Source: Allium sativum
Lineage: Eukaryota; Streptophyta; Magnoliopsida; Asparagales; Amaryllidaceae
Assembly (NCBI GenBank): GCA_030737875.1
Contig: CM060922.1
Location: forward strand, 759,635,603-759,699,602
Length of the DNA: 64,000 bases
Direction of reading: 5' to 3'
In this document: piece after piece, positions 36,615-48,560 of the stretch
How the letters are laid out: the number at the start of each line of letters is the position of its first letter
How positions within the stretch are numbered: the first letter of the stretch is position 1
The notes under the pieces: generated by a model
The model's database searches: none
What the model was told of the DNA's origin: nothing
What the model saw: only the letters and a program-made list of their open reading frames with translations
Made by a program: the position numbers and the translations under genes

Positions 36615-39600
36615 TGTAATGAACGCAAATTTTCGACCTTGAAAATCGACACACAACACCATGTCGACCATTAAAGAATCGGAAATACTGGAACGTTAAT
36701 AGAAAGAAGCTAGAGGGTGAGAAATAGATAAGATAGAAAATTAGAATAGAAGAGGAAGAAGAATATAACAACAGAATTAGAGTAACATGAATCTCAAAGC
36801 GGAACGAATAAAATATAATATACAACATAACTTTGAAACACAAATTTGTCATTTGTATATATACACACACACAAATCATCATTTGAGTATAACACTTACA
36901 CCAAAGCGGAATTAAACAATAGCTAATAATCCTGAAGCCTCCTGCTCCAACCCTCCAAGTATATCTGTAAACTCCCGACAACTTGACTGCCCGAACAAAA
37001 TTAGGCACCCAAGAGTTTAGGAAAACAAAACAAAATAAACTCTGGGTCAGTCATGTGACTGGTGTGAGTAAACTCCAACCATTTGTTTAACTTTTAAATT
37101 CCTTTTAAAAGAAAGAATAATCATAAGACCAATCCACACATAAACACGCATGATTTTTACCTTACGATAACCCAAAACATTCTTTTTAATATCCATACTC
37201 TTCTGGTATTATAATAATGTCTAAATTAAATAAATAGCAATCTAGTGGAATGCTTTCATCTCACGTTCCACATATATAATATATAATCACAAACCGCAGG
37301 CGCTTATTTGGTAATGGATTCCAACTGGCAAGGTATGGGACCACCTTCCAATAGTGTATCTCTAGAGAGGAATACACTGGGTTCAAGAAGAACATCTTGT
37401 AACCCAGGCTAAACATGACCGCTCACTCATTTCGCTTGAGTGAGCCAAACGTATTGTCACCAACGATTGGGATTAACAACCGTTTCCCGAAAGGGACAGC
37501 AAGAAATAGATTATAGAAGTAAATGGAATTTCTCTATATCAAATGACAACACACCCTAATTGGAAGCTACCCACTTAGCCATGCGACCTACCCGATTTTA
37601 TATCATTTCCTATTTGTGAGGCTAGAGGCCATAACTTACAGATCACACCTTTATTTACTTTGAATGTCACATCGTCATACCCATCAAATCAAAATTGATT
37701 ACCACGGGTATACAGCTAAGAGAAACGAATTCCTCCGCCACCAAACATAAATACGTTTGAAGAGATTGGCTTACGTGATATATTAAATATACTCCGTCAG
37801 ACATTCTTCCATACAGGTTGTCCTGGGACTGGACAAACCGAAGGCACCATTCCGTAAATCCATCTTAGGCATCTACCTAGGATTGCCAGAATAACCCTTG
37901 CATAAACTCCGTCTTCAATTATCTTCATCATATTCGATTCGCAACGCTAATGCCCATACATAATGGTTTTCAGATAATAAATCCGATCATGGTCTCTCCT
38001 TATTGACAACGGAAAAATGGTCAAAACTTTGGTAGTCAGTTATTTAATATCAAAGGAAAACATCCATACACACAACGATCTTATTTCCGAATGGAAATTT
38101 TATCGATCAATCATCAATCAACATTTTTCCCTTTTAAATTAATTTATCATTAATTTATTCATTTCCCCATTTCCAATTTCCATGTATACATAAATTCTTA
38201 TTTTCTAAATTTAGAAAATATATTTCATTAACATTGGAAAACATTTCCATTTCTTATTCACATATCACTATCTTCCCACATCTATCCGTCTCTAACAGTA
38301 AACCAGTAAGAGAACAATTCCCTGAATATCAACCCCAAAGGCCAAAACCAACATCAGATCGATACTCAGGAAATTATTCAACTTAACTAATCTCCAGTCA
38401 GTTTCAAATTTTCTTAACTACATTTATTAACTTCTTATCTAATCATTGCTTACGCAACTCTCAGATTCAGTTTACGAATCCAATTCTTTTATGGAAACAT
38501 TGGTTATAACGATAACGTTATAATCCCTACTTTCGAAATATCTAACTTCAAAATATAACTTTTATTCATTAATTTGAATAAATAATAATTAATTAATTTA
38601 TTAAATAAATAAATCTTGATTTAAAAATCGGAAAGTAAATATTACCTTCCTACATTCGATATAGTCGAATTCCAATGTATAATTCTCTCTCGAATAATCT
38701 CTATTCGATAACTCTCTTTCGAATAACTATATTCGATTACTCTTTTCGAATAAAATCTATTCGATAACTCCCTTTTGAATAAACTATATTTGATAATATC
38801 TCTTATGAATAAACTATATTCGATAACTCTTTTTCGAATAAACTATATTCGATAATCTCTCTTTCGATTAAACTATATTCGATAACTCTTTTTCGAATAA
38901 ACTATATTCGATTTACATTACGAACTCCATCATATTTTACCCTTTCAGGTCAACTGAATTTCTTAATTCATTTTTGAATCTAGTACTTCCTAACAATTAC
39001 CAATTTCCTTTTATAACTGTTTTAATTCTGCAAAACCTTTGCTTTTAAATCGTTATTCACTTTAAAACGTGAATATTATTCCTTTACAGAAAATTGGACT
39101 CGTTTTAACAAATCAAAACTTAATTTCATTATTTAAATACTAACACAGGTTTCAACTCCAATTATCGAGTCATTTTATAACTTCTTATTCACATTTCATT
39201 TAATTTATAAAATCTCGTTTACATGTCAACTTCATAGTTAAATTTGTTTAATAAGTATATAATTCTCTATCGCCTTTATATTCAATTATAAAATATCGGT
39301 TTCAAGCTGAATATTAATTCTCTTGTCAAATCCCGATTTATTCAATATATAATTTCTTAAAATAAATTATTTATAACATTTGGCCTAGTCGAATTCTAAT
39401 TACAAATCTTTATGGATTTTATTTAATCCTATTCATATTTCAAACATCGAAATAAATTCCATCGTTTCCTTTTTAAAACAAATTCCCAATTTCCTTTTTT
39501 AAATTCACTACTGAATTTACAATCCAAATTATCCATCGATAATTATTTCTATTTCATTTATAAACACTGTTTACAAATCACATTACTTGTTTTTATTATT

Positions 39601-40979
39601 AAACAAGTTATTTATTTCTAGCCATTCGAAATTTTCATTTCAATTCTTAAAATTAGATTTTTCCCTTTTCAAATTAATATTCCATCCTTTATCATTCCCT
39701 ATGTTAAGTTTATATTCCATTTTCAAATATCGATGTTAAAACCGATTTTTACTTCTCTATATAAATTCATACTTATATTTTAATTTATCCAATGATAATT
39801 ACTTTACTTAATTTATAAACATCGTTTATAAATTAATCTTCTTAATTTGTCTATAGGAAACATATTTCTATTTGATATCTACTTTAAATCAATCTTTTTA
39901 TAATTCTTTTATACTAGCAATTCCCTTTATAAATGTTCTATAAATTTCCCAAATATTATATTTACTCCATATACTCATTTATTTACCTCTTGTTACCTTC
40001 ATTCAGTATTTATACCAAAATGGCCTTTTAAAACTTCCATATAACTGTTAGTAATTTCTGTACAGAAGTTCTTATTTAATTTCCCAAATAATTCCTTTTT
40101 ATAAAATCCATTGATTTTATATAAATATTTTATTTTCAATATATACATCAAAAAATACCTTTTCACATTCCAATATTTCTTATGGTATTTTAAAATACCA
40201 AATAACAAGACCAGTGTCATCATAATCTATTACATATTATATATCACAATATATAAAAAAAACAGTATTACAAATATTGAGGAATCCAGTTGGATCCCTA
40301 CAACTTGTTTCCCTGCATCACAAATGTTAAACAATATAAATAACATCAATTTCATTTCAATATGAAATATTCTGATAAACAAAATAGATATTTGGTTAAT
40401 GATATATATATATATCGTTATCTATATTCTCAACCAATCAATTAACAATTCATCCAAACAATCAACACATAGCAATCAACCAGCATTTATCAATTCTAAA
40501 AATATGTTATAAAAATATAAACTGGCAGAGTTAGTGAGTTTTACTAACATTGGTTGTTTATCGTTAAATAACGATAAACTGTTGTTAATTCAGTCAGACA
40601 ATTTATTTCACTATAAATTGTAATGAGCTCCAATTCACTCCGAATCAGTTCCATTGTGTAGCCCTTGTCCATACGATCCCAACGGATCTGACCGTTCGTT
40701 AATTTGACACCGTATGGCTAAGATATTATAAATACAAGTGATACGGTTATTTACAATAGATTTAACTAAATTTTAATTGAGTTTTGGGCTTTACCAAAAT
40801 ATGTTGGTCCAACTTGTCAACAACAAAACCCAACCCGCTCTCAGTTGTTATACTGCGAAATCATCTTCCCAAAAATGTAACTCCCGAACTCGGCTTCATC
40901 CTGATGGCCATTTCCGATTTCCCCCAAGCTCAAATCACCATCGTTACTCCACTATTCAACTCTAACCAAATACCATTAC
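36615..40979 (-). mobile_element. Minus-strand Y-related LTR, truncated at its start
   Basis: More than 4.3 kb. The first 1.4 kb parallels 35178-36614. Near 40610-40740 the reverse complement matches the post-leader block at 45760-45900 (CATACGGTGTCAAATT, GGAACTGATTCGGAGTG and flanks). It breaks at 40979, where a plus-strand LTR starts; the expected TGTTACA end is not seen. ACTTG (36610-36614) is its candidate target site. It contains a hairpin array at 38690-38915. Minus-strand frames such as 36553-37008 (151 codons) have no recognisable domain. Confidence 0.7.
38690..38915. repeat. ~30-bp tandem array with ATTCGA / TCGAAT arms
   Basis: About eight units of about 30 bp, each of the type TATATTCGATAACTCT followed by TTTCGAATAAAC. 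ATTCGA and TCGAAT pair across a ~10-base loop. Successive CGATAA sites lie at 38821, 38850 and 38880. Confidence 0.85.
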
Positions 40980-43297
40980 TGTAACAACCCGAAATTTCTG
41001 AACCAATTTAAAAAATTTATTTGAGTTATTTTAATCGATTTTGAATATTTAAAATGATTTATTTTAAATAATAACGACTAAAAATTTATTTTAATCAAAG
41101 TTATAATGTATAAATTTATTTTAATCATAAATAGAGTTTGAAATGGCGGGGTAGTTTGAAAATTCAACTTTAAATTTCAAATGAATATATAGAATTCAAT
41201 ATAAGTCAGAATCGGACGAAACAAGAAACATTGGATTATTTTTAATTAGATCTTTCTAATGAATGTAAGAAACTGATATTTCACTTTATAAATTGTTAGT
41301 TATGTCCAGTTTAAAATTCAAAATAGTCGTTATGGAATTTACATATATTTTAATATAATATATAGCCCTTAAAAATAGCCATTTTGCAAACGAGCTCCTA
41401 TTTCGATGAGACCATATTTTTCGGATCCGGAATGTCATAAAATTTTACTAGGTTTCAAATTTCATAATTTTTGGAATCAATATGTGGGCACATTAAATTT
41501 AAACTTGTTTGGTCAATTCAATTTAAATTTAATCGACCAGAAAATGACCATTTTTCAAACGGCCTCCAAGTTCGATGAAATTATTTTTATTAGGACCGTA
41601 TTATCAAAATATAGCCAGATTAATTTTTCTGTAATTTTGGGAGTCAGTATGTGGCTCGGTAAATTAAAATGTACGTTTAAATTAAATATATATTGATTTA
41701 TATTTTAATTTTGACAAAAACTGGTCGAAAAAGTCAAATTGGCTTACGAAACATATCCCATTGTGTCCGAAATGGGGGTAATTAGCTAGGGACGATAGTT
41801 GTCGGAATTCATTTGGAGTTTGTGTATTAAATTTCACAACTATGTAATAAACGAATAAAATATTATTAATATAAATATATATAAGCCCTAGTTTCTAACC
41901 CTAAAACATTCCATCTTTTTTCAGCCACTAGAGAAAATCTAAGGCCCTAATTGCTTGATTTTTTATCCTAAAATCGCGATCAAAATAAAGAGAATTAAAC
42001 CTAAGTTCTTTAGGGGATTTTGTAGAGATTCTTCCACGCTTTAATTTCCATAGCAAAGTGATTAATTTTCGTTGAGTGTGGAGCTCGAATTTCGAGCAGA
42101 AACTGCATCCGTTCGAGGCCGTTTTTACGGTGGTGGGGGCCACCAAGTTGTGGGAAATTGGGGGCGATAGAGGAGAGTTCGACGACGAAGGCCGTGGTGG
42201 GGTTCGATCGAAGGCACGACGGTCAGGGGAGGCGCGATGAGGAGAGAGAAGAGGGGAGCGGTTTTGATCGTGAATCGGTTGTAAAGGAAGAAGATGAAAA
42301 GGAAATGTAATTATTAAATTAATTATTATTTAATTATCTCAGTTTGTAATTAATGTACAAACGATCATATATGGCTCCAAGGGCTCGACTGAGTACGAGT
42401 CCTTAGACATGGGCTAGATTGTCTCGAATTTGGTAAGGACGACCCCTTGCCTTGGTTCATGACAGAAATCCAATTTCCAATACGACATTGTGCGGTTTTG
42501 ATTATAAAACCTATATGGTGGCATAATGGCATGGGACGCTCATGTCGTCTATGGTTGATAATTTATATTTGAAGTTGTTTGGTACATTGTGCACTTATAG
42601 TAATATCAAAATGATTTGTTTTAAATGTACCAAGCATGTTTGGCTATTATAAGGTAAAACTCTATCCTCTGGCTTGCGTTGCATTGTGTGATGGGACCTG
42701 AGTCTTATAATAGCTTCATTTTTCCAAAAACATTGCGTTGTTTAACTTTAAACTAAGATTCATGTATAGTAAACCTGTTCGGTGTTATACGGCGTTGTCC
42801 TGTGATTTCCCAACTTTTAAAGTAAAGTTTAATAACTGTTTTAGTTCTCACACTAGTCACATGACTGACTCAGAGTTTATTGTTTCTACCTAAACTCTGG
42901 GTGCCCATATTTTCCATACGGACAGCTAGTGGTTTTGGTTTTTGCTGATACTTCTTTTTAACAGGATCCTGGATTTACAGTTGGAGCTATATTTGGAAAG
43001 CTTTGTATCCGTGTATTTTTCCAGTTGTGCTAGTTGATGTATTTCCGCTGTACATTGTATTTATACATTTAATTTCTGCTGTTATGTATTTTAATCTCTG
43101 ATATTAATTTATTTCCGATGTGTAATATCCATTTGAACTCTGATATATTCTTGTACTCTGATGGAAATTGTTGTAATAGCAATGAAATATTATGTTGTTT
43201 GTGTCTGATGCGCCGTTTTCTCAAAGCAATTCGGGCTTTGAATGGTCTTGGTCGGTTTAGCGATCGATTAAGACCGAGCGAAATCCGTATCGTTATA
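40980..43297 (+). mobile_element. 5' LTR of the non-autonomous Y derivative
   Basis: 2318 bp, TGTAACAACCCGAAATTTC to CGTTATA (expected CGTTACA). It lacks the array-bearing middle of the long Y LTRs: after the leader and AATTAATGTACAAACGATC (about 42349-42367) it jumps to sequence equivalent to ~56150 in the 5.6 kb LTR (CTCGAATTTGGTAAGGA, AATTTCCAATACGACATT). The 3' LTR instead keeps text past that breakpoint. Confidence 0.85.
41873..41910 (+). promoter_or_regulatory. TATA box and telo-box of the Y-derivative 5' LTR
   Basis: AAATATATATAAGCCCTAG then TTCTAACCCTAAAAC. The same pair is found in the 3' LTR at 45253-45290, with TCTAATCCTAAAAC there. Confidence 0.6.
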
Positions 43298-44359
43298 GTT
43301 TGGTATCAGAGCTTTGGTTTATAGAGCTCGAGAACAAGATACGTTAGAACCAAACAAAATAATTCATCAGAGATAGGATTAGTAACGTCCTATAAGAATT
43401 ACTCATTAGAGATAGGGTTAGTAATACCCTAGAATGAGTTAGAAGAGTATTGTTTATTAAAAACAAATTTAGTTTTGAAAATTATATCTTATTATACGTA
43501 TTTGAGTATTTTAAGTTATATTTAGTTTGGACAATCGAGTATATGAAGATTTTGCATATACGCGTAATGAACGTATATACGAAGTCTCAAATATACTGGG
43601 TAAATATAGAATCACACTCTAGTCACCCAGAGATGATTCTGATGATAGTCTAGACATCATCAGTGTTTACGTTCGAGTTTCGAAAGCGGGATATCTATAT
43701 ATTTCCAATTGACTTGTGTGAGAACCAAAACTTAGTTAGATTTTTATTGGTTGTGATTTGGCACTATAAATATGATTTTTGAATATACTAAAGTTATATA
43801 TATTTGAAAAGTTAACCAACTAATTGATTGTTGGTTGTGATGTGTGATTATTAGCTCAACTAAATAAAATTATTGGAATAATCAAACCAATAACAAAACG
43901 AAAGGTAAATTAAGTCAAATCGAATCAAAATATTGAACTGAATTGAAAAATTGATTAGAATTGCATATATGTACATGTGTGTATAATGAACATGTCATAG
44001 CATGGAAGCTAAGAAGAGGAATAAAATTGTATGCCCAACAAATAGGTACATGTTTACTATATTAATTGGGTTTGATGATTTTATGAGCCGATTAGCCAAC
44101 CGCTTGGCCTTTTCTTTTTCTTTTTGATTGATGAGGGCCTTGTAAGGCAAGTTGTGGTTTTACCAATAGGAATGTACAAAGGTGGTTATGGAGAAATTTT
44201 TTGAAAATTTAAGGCGCTAGCCAAATTTTTGAGAAATTAAAAAATTCTTAGAAACTGAAAAGTTGAAGAATGAAGCCAGAATGAAAGTTGAGTTGGTTAG
44301 TTAAACAATTTTCAGCTCCGTTCCTTTTCGAGGACGAAAAGATTTTAAGTGGGAGAGAT
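43298..44359 (+). mobile_element. Non-coding interior of the Y derivative
   Basis: 1062 bp beginning with PBS (TGGTATCAGAGC at 43301-43312) and ending in PPT AAGTGGGAGAGAT. Between them there is leader-like and unrecognised AT-rich sequence; the 67-codon frame at 43450-43653 shows no gag features. Confidence 0.8.
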
Positions 44360-46604
44360 TGTAACAACCTGGAATTTCTGAACCAATTTAAAATTTTTAT
44401 TTTAGCTATTTTAATGGATTTTGAATATTTAAAATGATTTATTTTAAATAATAACGACTAAAAATTTATTTTAATCGAAGTTAGAATATATAAATTTATT
44501 TTAATTATAAATAGAGTTTGAAATGGCGTGGTAGTTTGAAAATTCGATTTTAAATTTCAAGTGAATATATAGAATTCAATATACGTCAGAATCAGACGAA
44601 ACACGAAATATTGTAATATTTTTAAGTAGATCTTTCTAACGAATGTAAGAAACTGATATTTCACTTTATAAATTGTTAGTTATGTCCAGTTTAAAATTCA
44701 AAATAGTCGTTATGGAATTTATATATATTTTAATATAATATATAGCCCTTAAATATAGTCATTTTGCAAATGACCTCCGTTTTTTACGAAACCACTTTTG
44801 TTGGATCCGGATTGTCAAATTATTGTTAGGTTTCAAATTTCGTAATTTTTGGAATCAATATGTGAGCACAGTAAATTTAAACATTTTTGGTCAATTAAGT
44901 TTAAATTTAATCGACCAGAAAATGGCCATTTTTCAAACGGCCTCCAAATTCAATGAAATTAGATTTGTTAGGACCGTATCGTCAAAACATAGCTAGATTT
45001 ATTTTTTTGTAATTTTTGGAGTTAGTATGTGGCCCCGGTAAACTAAAATATACATTTAAATTAAATATATATTGATTTATATTTTAATTTTGGCAAAAAC
45101 TAATCGAAACAGTCAAATTGGCTTACGAAATATATCCCATTGTGTCCGGAATGGGGGTAATTAGCTAGGGACGACAGTCGTTGGAATTTATTTGGAGTTT
45201 GCGCACTAAATTTCACAACTATGTAATAAACGAATAAAATATTATTAATATAAATATATATAAGCCCTAGTTTCTAATCCTAAAACATTCCATCGTTTAT
45301 CAGCCGCTAGAGAAAATCTAAGGCCCTAATTGCTCGAACTTTTATCCCCAAATCACGATCAAAACAAAGAGAACTAAACCCCAGTTCTTTAGGGGATTTT
45401 GTAGAGATTCTTCCACGCTTCAATTCCATACCAAAGCGATTAATTTTCGTTGATCATGGAGCTCGAATTTCGAGCAGAAACTGCATCCGTTCGAGACCGT
45501 TTTTACGGCGGTGGGGGCCACCGAGTGGCGTGAAATTGTGGGCGACGGAGGAGAGTTCGAAGGCGAGGGCCATGGTGGGGTTCTTTCAGAGGCACGACGA
45601 TCATGGGAGGCCCAACGAGGAGAGAGATGGGAGGCGCAACGAGGAGAGAGATGGGAGGAGCGGTTTTGATCGTGAATCGGCTGTAAAGGAAGAAGATGAA
45701 AAGGAAATGTAATTACTAAATTAATTATTATTTAATTATCTCGAATTTGTAATTAATGTATAAACGGACATAACTCTTTCATACGAGGTCTGAACTGAAC
45801 GATTTCAGTTGCGTTGGATTCACAACAACGAACACTACAACATGGAACTAACCGAACGGAAATGGAGCTAGTTAGGATTTGAGGCAAATTTAAACCCGAA
45901 CCGTACCAAAATCATCATTTAAAGAATGGCGGAGTGGAAACCAATGTGAGAACTCCTTCTCACTAAATTATATTTTATCATGTTATTGTATTCAAGTATA
46001 AAAATATATAGAATTGCCAGTGTAGATTTTTATCAGTTTTAATCATTATAAATTGTATACGGTGCCTGTTAGCTCACCTCCCTTGTCCACAAACCATGGA
46101 CGATTTAATTGACAGTATTGTGTGTTGATTGTGATGTTAAGATGTTTAAAATATTAAAAATAATTTAATGTTATTTTTTGGTAGTTGAAATTAAATTATA
46201 AATATCTATTTATAATTTAAACAGTGAAAATTGGCTAATTAGAAAAACAATTCAAATCAAATTCGAACTAGTTAAATTTATTAACCGGTAATTATTTTGA
46301 ATCGATTGTTGTTGTTTGGAATCCCCGCATGGGTCTGGGGACGATAATTTATTCACATCTCCCCTGAATTTAATTATATGTCAATCGATTGATCGACAGA
46401 CTATGGTAAGCGTTATTTGATTATTTAATGCTTATACAGTAGTAAATTTCACTCTGGATGTGAATTGGTTGTTTAATAGTTGTTTAACACTACTTTTGAA
46501 AACATGTGATGTATGAAATCCATATAAATAAAATTATATGGTAATTGATTGAGTCTGATTCCAATTCAGAAATAAAGAATATTTTAAAATAACGAATATT
46601 TTAA
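44360..46604 (+). mobile_element. 3' LTR of the Y derivative, truncated
   Basis: TGTAACAACCTGGAATTTC, collinear with 40980-42360, then continuing through ATAACTCTTTCATACGAGG (about 45769) into the region that precedes the array in other Y LTRs. It stops at TTTAA (46600-46604) where another LTR starts. The GC island carries a duplicated ~23-bp block (CAACGAGGAGAGAGATGGGA twice, about 45613-45657). Confidence 0.8.
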
Positions 46605-47483
46605 TGTAACAACCCGAAAATCAGAACCAATCTAAATTTTTTATTTTGGCAACTTTAATGAATTTTGAATATTTAAAATGATTTATTTTAAATATTTACG
46701 ACTAAAAAATTTATTTTGAATAGAATTGAATGTATAAATTTATTTAAATCAAAGTTAGAATATAAATATTTATTTTAATTATAAAAGGAATTGGAAATGG
46801 CGCGGTAGTTTGAAAATTCGATTTCAAATTTCAAATGAATGTACAGGATTGAAAATAAACCAGATTTTAGTGAAACCAGAAGTATTTGAATCTGTTTGAA
46901 AATATCTTTCCAACGAATCTGAAAAATCCAAATTTCATAGCGGGAATAAAAAGTTATGTCCAATTGAAAATTCAGAATAGTCGCTATAGAAATATAGCCC
47001 TTAAAAATAGCGATTTTGCAAACGACCTCCGTTTTCGACGAAACCACTTGGGTTGGATTCGGAATGTTAAATTATTACTGGATTCCAATTTTCATATTTT
47101 TTGGAATCAATATGTGAGCGTGGCGGATTTAAACGTGTTTGGCAATTTCAGTTTGAATTTAATCGACTGAAAAATGACCGTTTTTCAAACGGTCTCCAAA
47201 TTCGACGAAATTAGTTTTTTTAGGACTGTATCGTCGAAACATAGCCAGATTTAATTTTCTGGAATTTTTGGAGTTAGTATATGGTCCCGGTAATTCAAAA
47301 TGTACATTAAAATTAAGTATATATTGATTTATATTTTAATTTAGCGGAAATTGATCGTAACGATAGAATTGGCTTACTGGACTTATCCCATTGTGTTTGG
47401 AGTGGGGGTATTTAGCCAAGGGTGACAGTAGTTGGGTTCGACTTGGAGTTCGTATTGGTATACATGTATTTTTGGAGAATAAA

Positions 47484-47530
47484 TAATTATATAAGGGCCA
47501 ATAACAAATTCTCTAACCCTAACCTCCTTC
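47484..47530 (+). promoter_or_regulatory. TATA box and telo-box of the 46605 LTR
   Basis: AATTATATAAGGGCC (about 47485-47499) followed by TCTCTAACCCTAACCTCC (about 47510-47527). Position matches the other Y LTRs. Confidence 0.6.
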
Positions 47531-47919
47531 AGTAAACCGCCATTCAAATTGAAAAAAAAAAAACGTGTTGAGCCCCAAATCCCTCCTCCAAATCGAACGC
47601 CTCCCCTCCCCACCACCTGTGCACCGCCGCCGCCAGGGACTGGCGCCTCCACCCTCGAACCCCCTCCTCCTGCGACCGTCGCCAAGCCCTCCCCCTCCTC
47701 CGATTCGAGCAAACCTCCCCAAACGCCCACAGTTATGGAAACCGCGCTGCACCGTCACCTTGGCCCCACCGCCAGCAGCCACCGCCTGCCCCGACGTCCA
47801 GCAACTGCGCCACCGCGAAGAAGCCCCCCACCTCCGATCAGTTTCGGGCAAGAACAGCGAGCCAATTATTTTTTTATATATTAAAGCTTTTTTTAATCCG
47901 ATTTTTTAAATATATAAAT

Positions 47920-48560
47920 GATAAGCATTATATAAAAGTTTAGATTTTTAACATATAAAAGTTTAGATTTTTAACATATAAAAGTTTAGATTTTTAAGTA
48001 TATGCAGTTATGATTTTTGAAGATAAAAATTTGATTTTTATATGTATAACGATATGATAAAAATTTGATTTTTATTATATGAAGAGTGTTATAAAAATAT
48101 GAATAACATTATAAAGGTATGATTTTTATATGAATAACATTATAAAAATACGATTTTTAATCCATGAAAGATTATATTTTTAGAAGAGTAAAAATACGAT
48201 TTTTAATCCCTGAAAGATTATATTTTTAGAAGAGTAAAAAAATACAATTTTTAATTCATGAAAGATTATATTTTTAGAAGAGTACAGATATGATTTTTAT
48301 AATTAGGAAGATTATATTTTTATATATGGAAAGATTTGATTTTTATATGTATAAAGGTAAGATTTTTAAAATGGAAAAGGTAAGATTTTTAAAATAGAAA
48401 AGGTAAGATTTTTTAAAATAGAAAAGATGTGATTTTCATTTGTTTGAATAGCGATTAAAAATGTGATTTTTATATGTATTATAGCGAGATAAAAATGCAA
48501 TTTTATTTACATATAAACATTGTCGATTTAAAAATACGATTTTTAATATAAATTTCGTGA
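47920..48560. repeat. Array of short palindromes, AAAAAT / ATTTTT arms
   Basis: Opens with three exact 23-bp units (TATAAAAGTTTAGATTTTTA plus ACA, 47931-47999). It then has units such as ATAAAAATTTGATTTTTAT (~48056) and AAAAATACGATTTTTAATC (~48145), each a short hairpin with a 3-base loop. Spacing is 25-50 bp, AT content near total. Confidence 0.8.

Larger units (their letters stand above)
40980..46604 (+). mobile_element. Non-autonomous derivative of family Y (LTR-PBS-short interior-PPT-LTR)
   Basis: 5' LTR 40980-43297, PBS 43301-43312, interior 43298-44359, PPT 44347-44359, 3' LTR from 44360, cut at 46604 by another LTR. The interior shares its leader (CATTAGAGATAGG near 43404, AGTAATACCCTAGAATGAG) with the coding Y element at 57180-57215, and its last bases (CCTTTTCGAGGACGAAAAG) with 61793-61811. 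Gag-pol is completely absent. ATTAC (40975-40979) is the candidate target site. It would need proteins from a Y-type helper to move. Confidence 0.85.

Noticed and set aside
36553..37008. 151-codon minus-strand frame
   Set aside because: No domain or motif; lies across LTR U5 sequence and the junction of two LTRs is close by.
45530..45712. 60-codon charged frame in the Y-derivative leader
   Set aside because: The matching part of the 5' LTR (42140-42310) has a different frame; a local duplication made the repeated NEERDGR text.
47383..47909. Overlapping Pro- and Gly-rich frames of 110-115 codons on both strands
   Set aside because: GC-rich leader island with few stop codons in any frame; frames are not conserved in sister LTRs.
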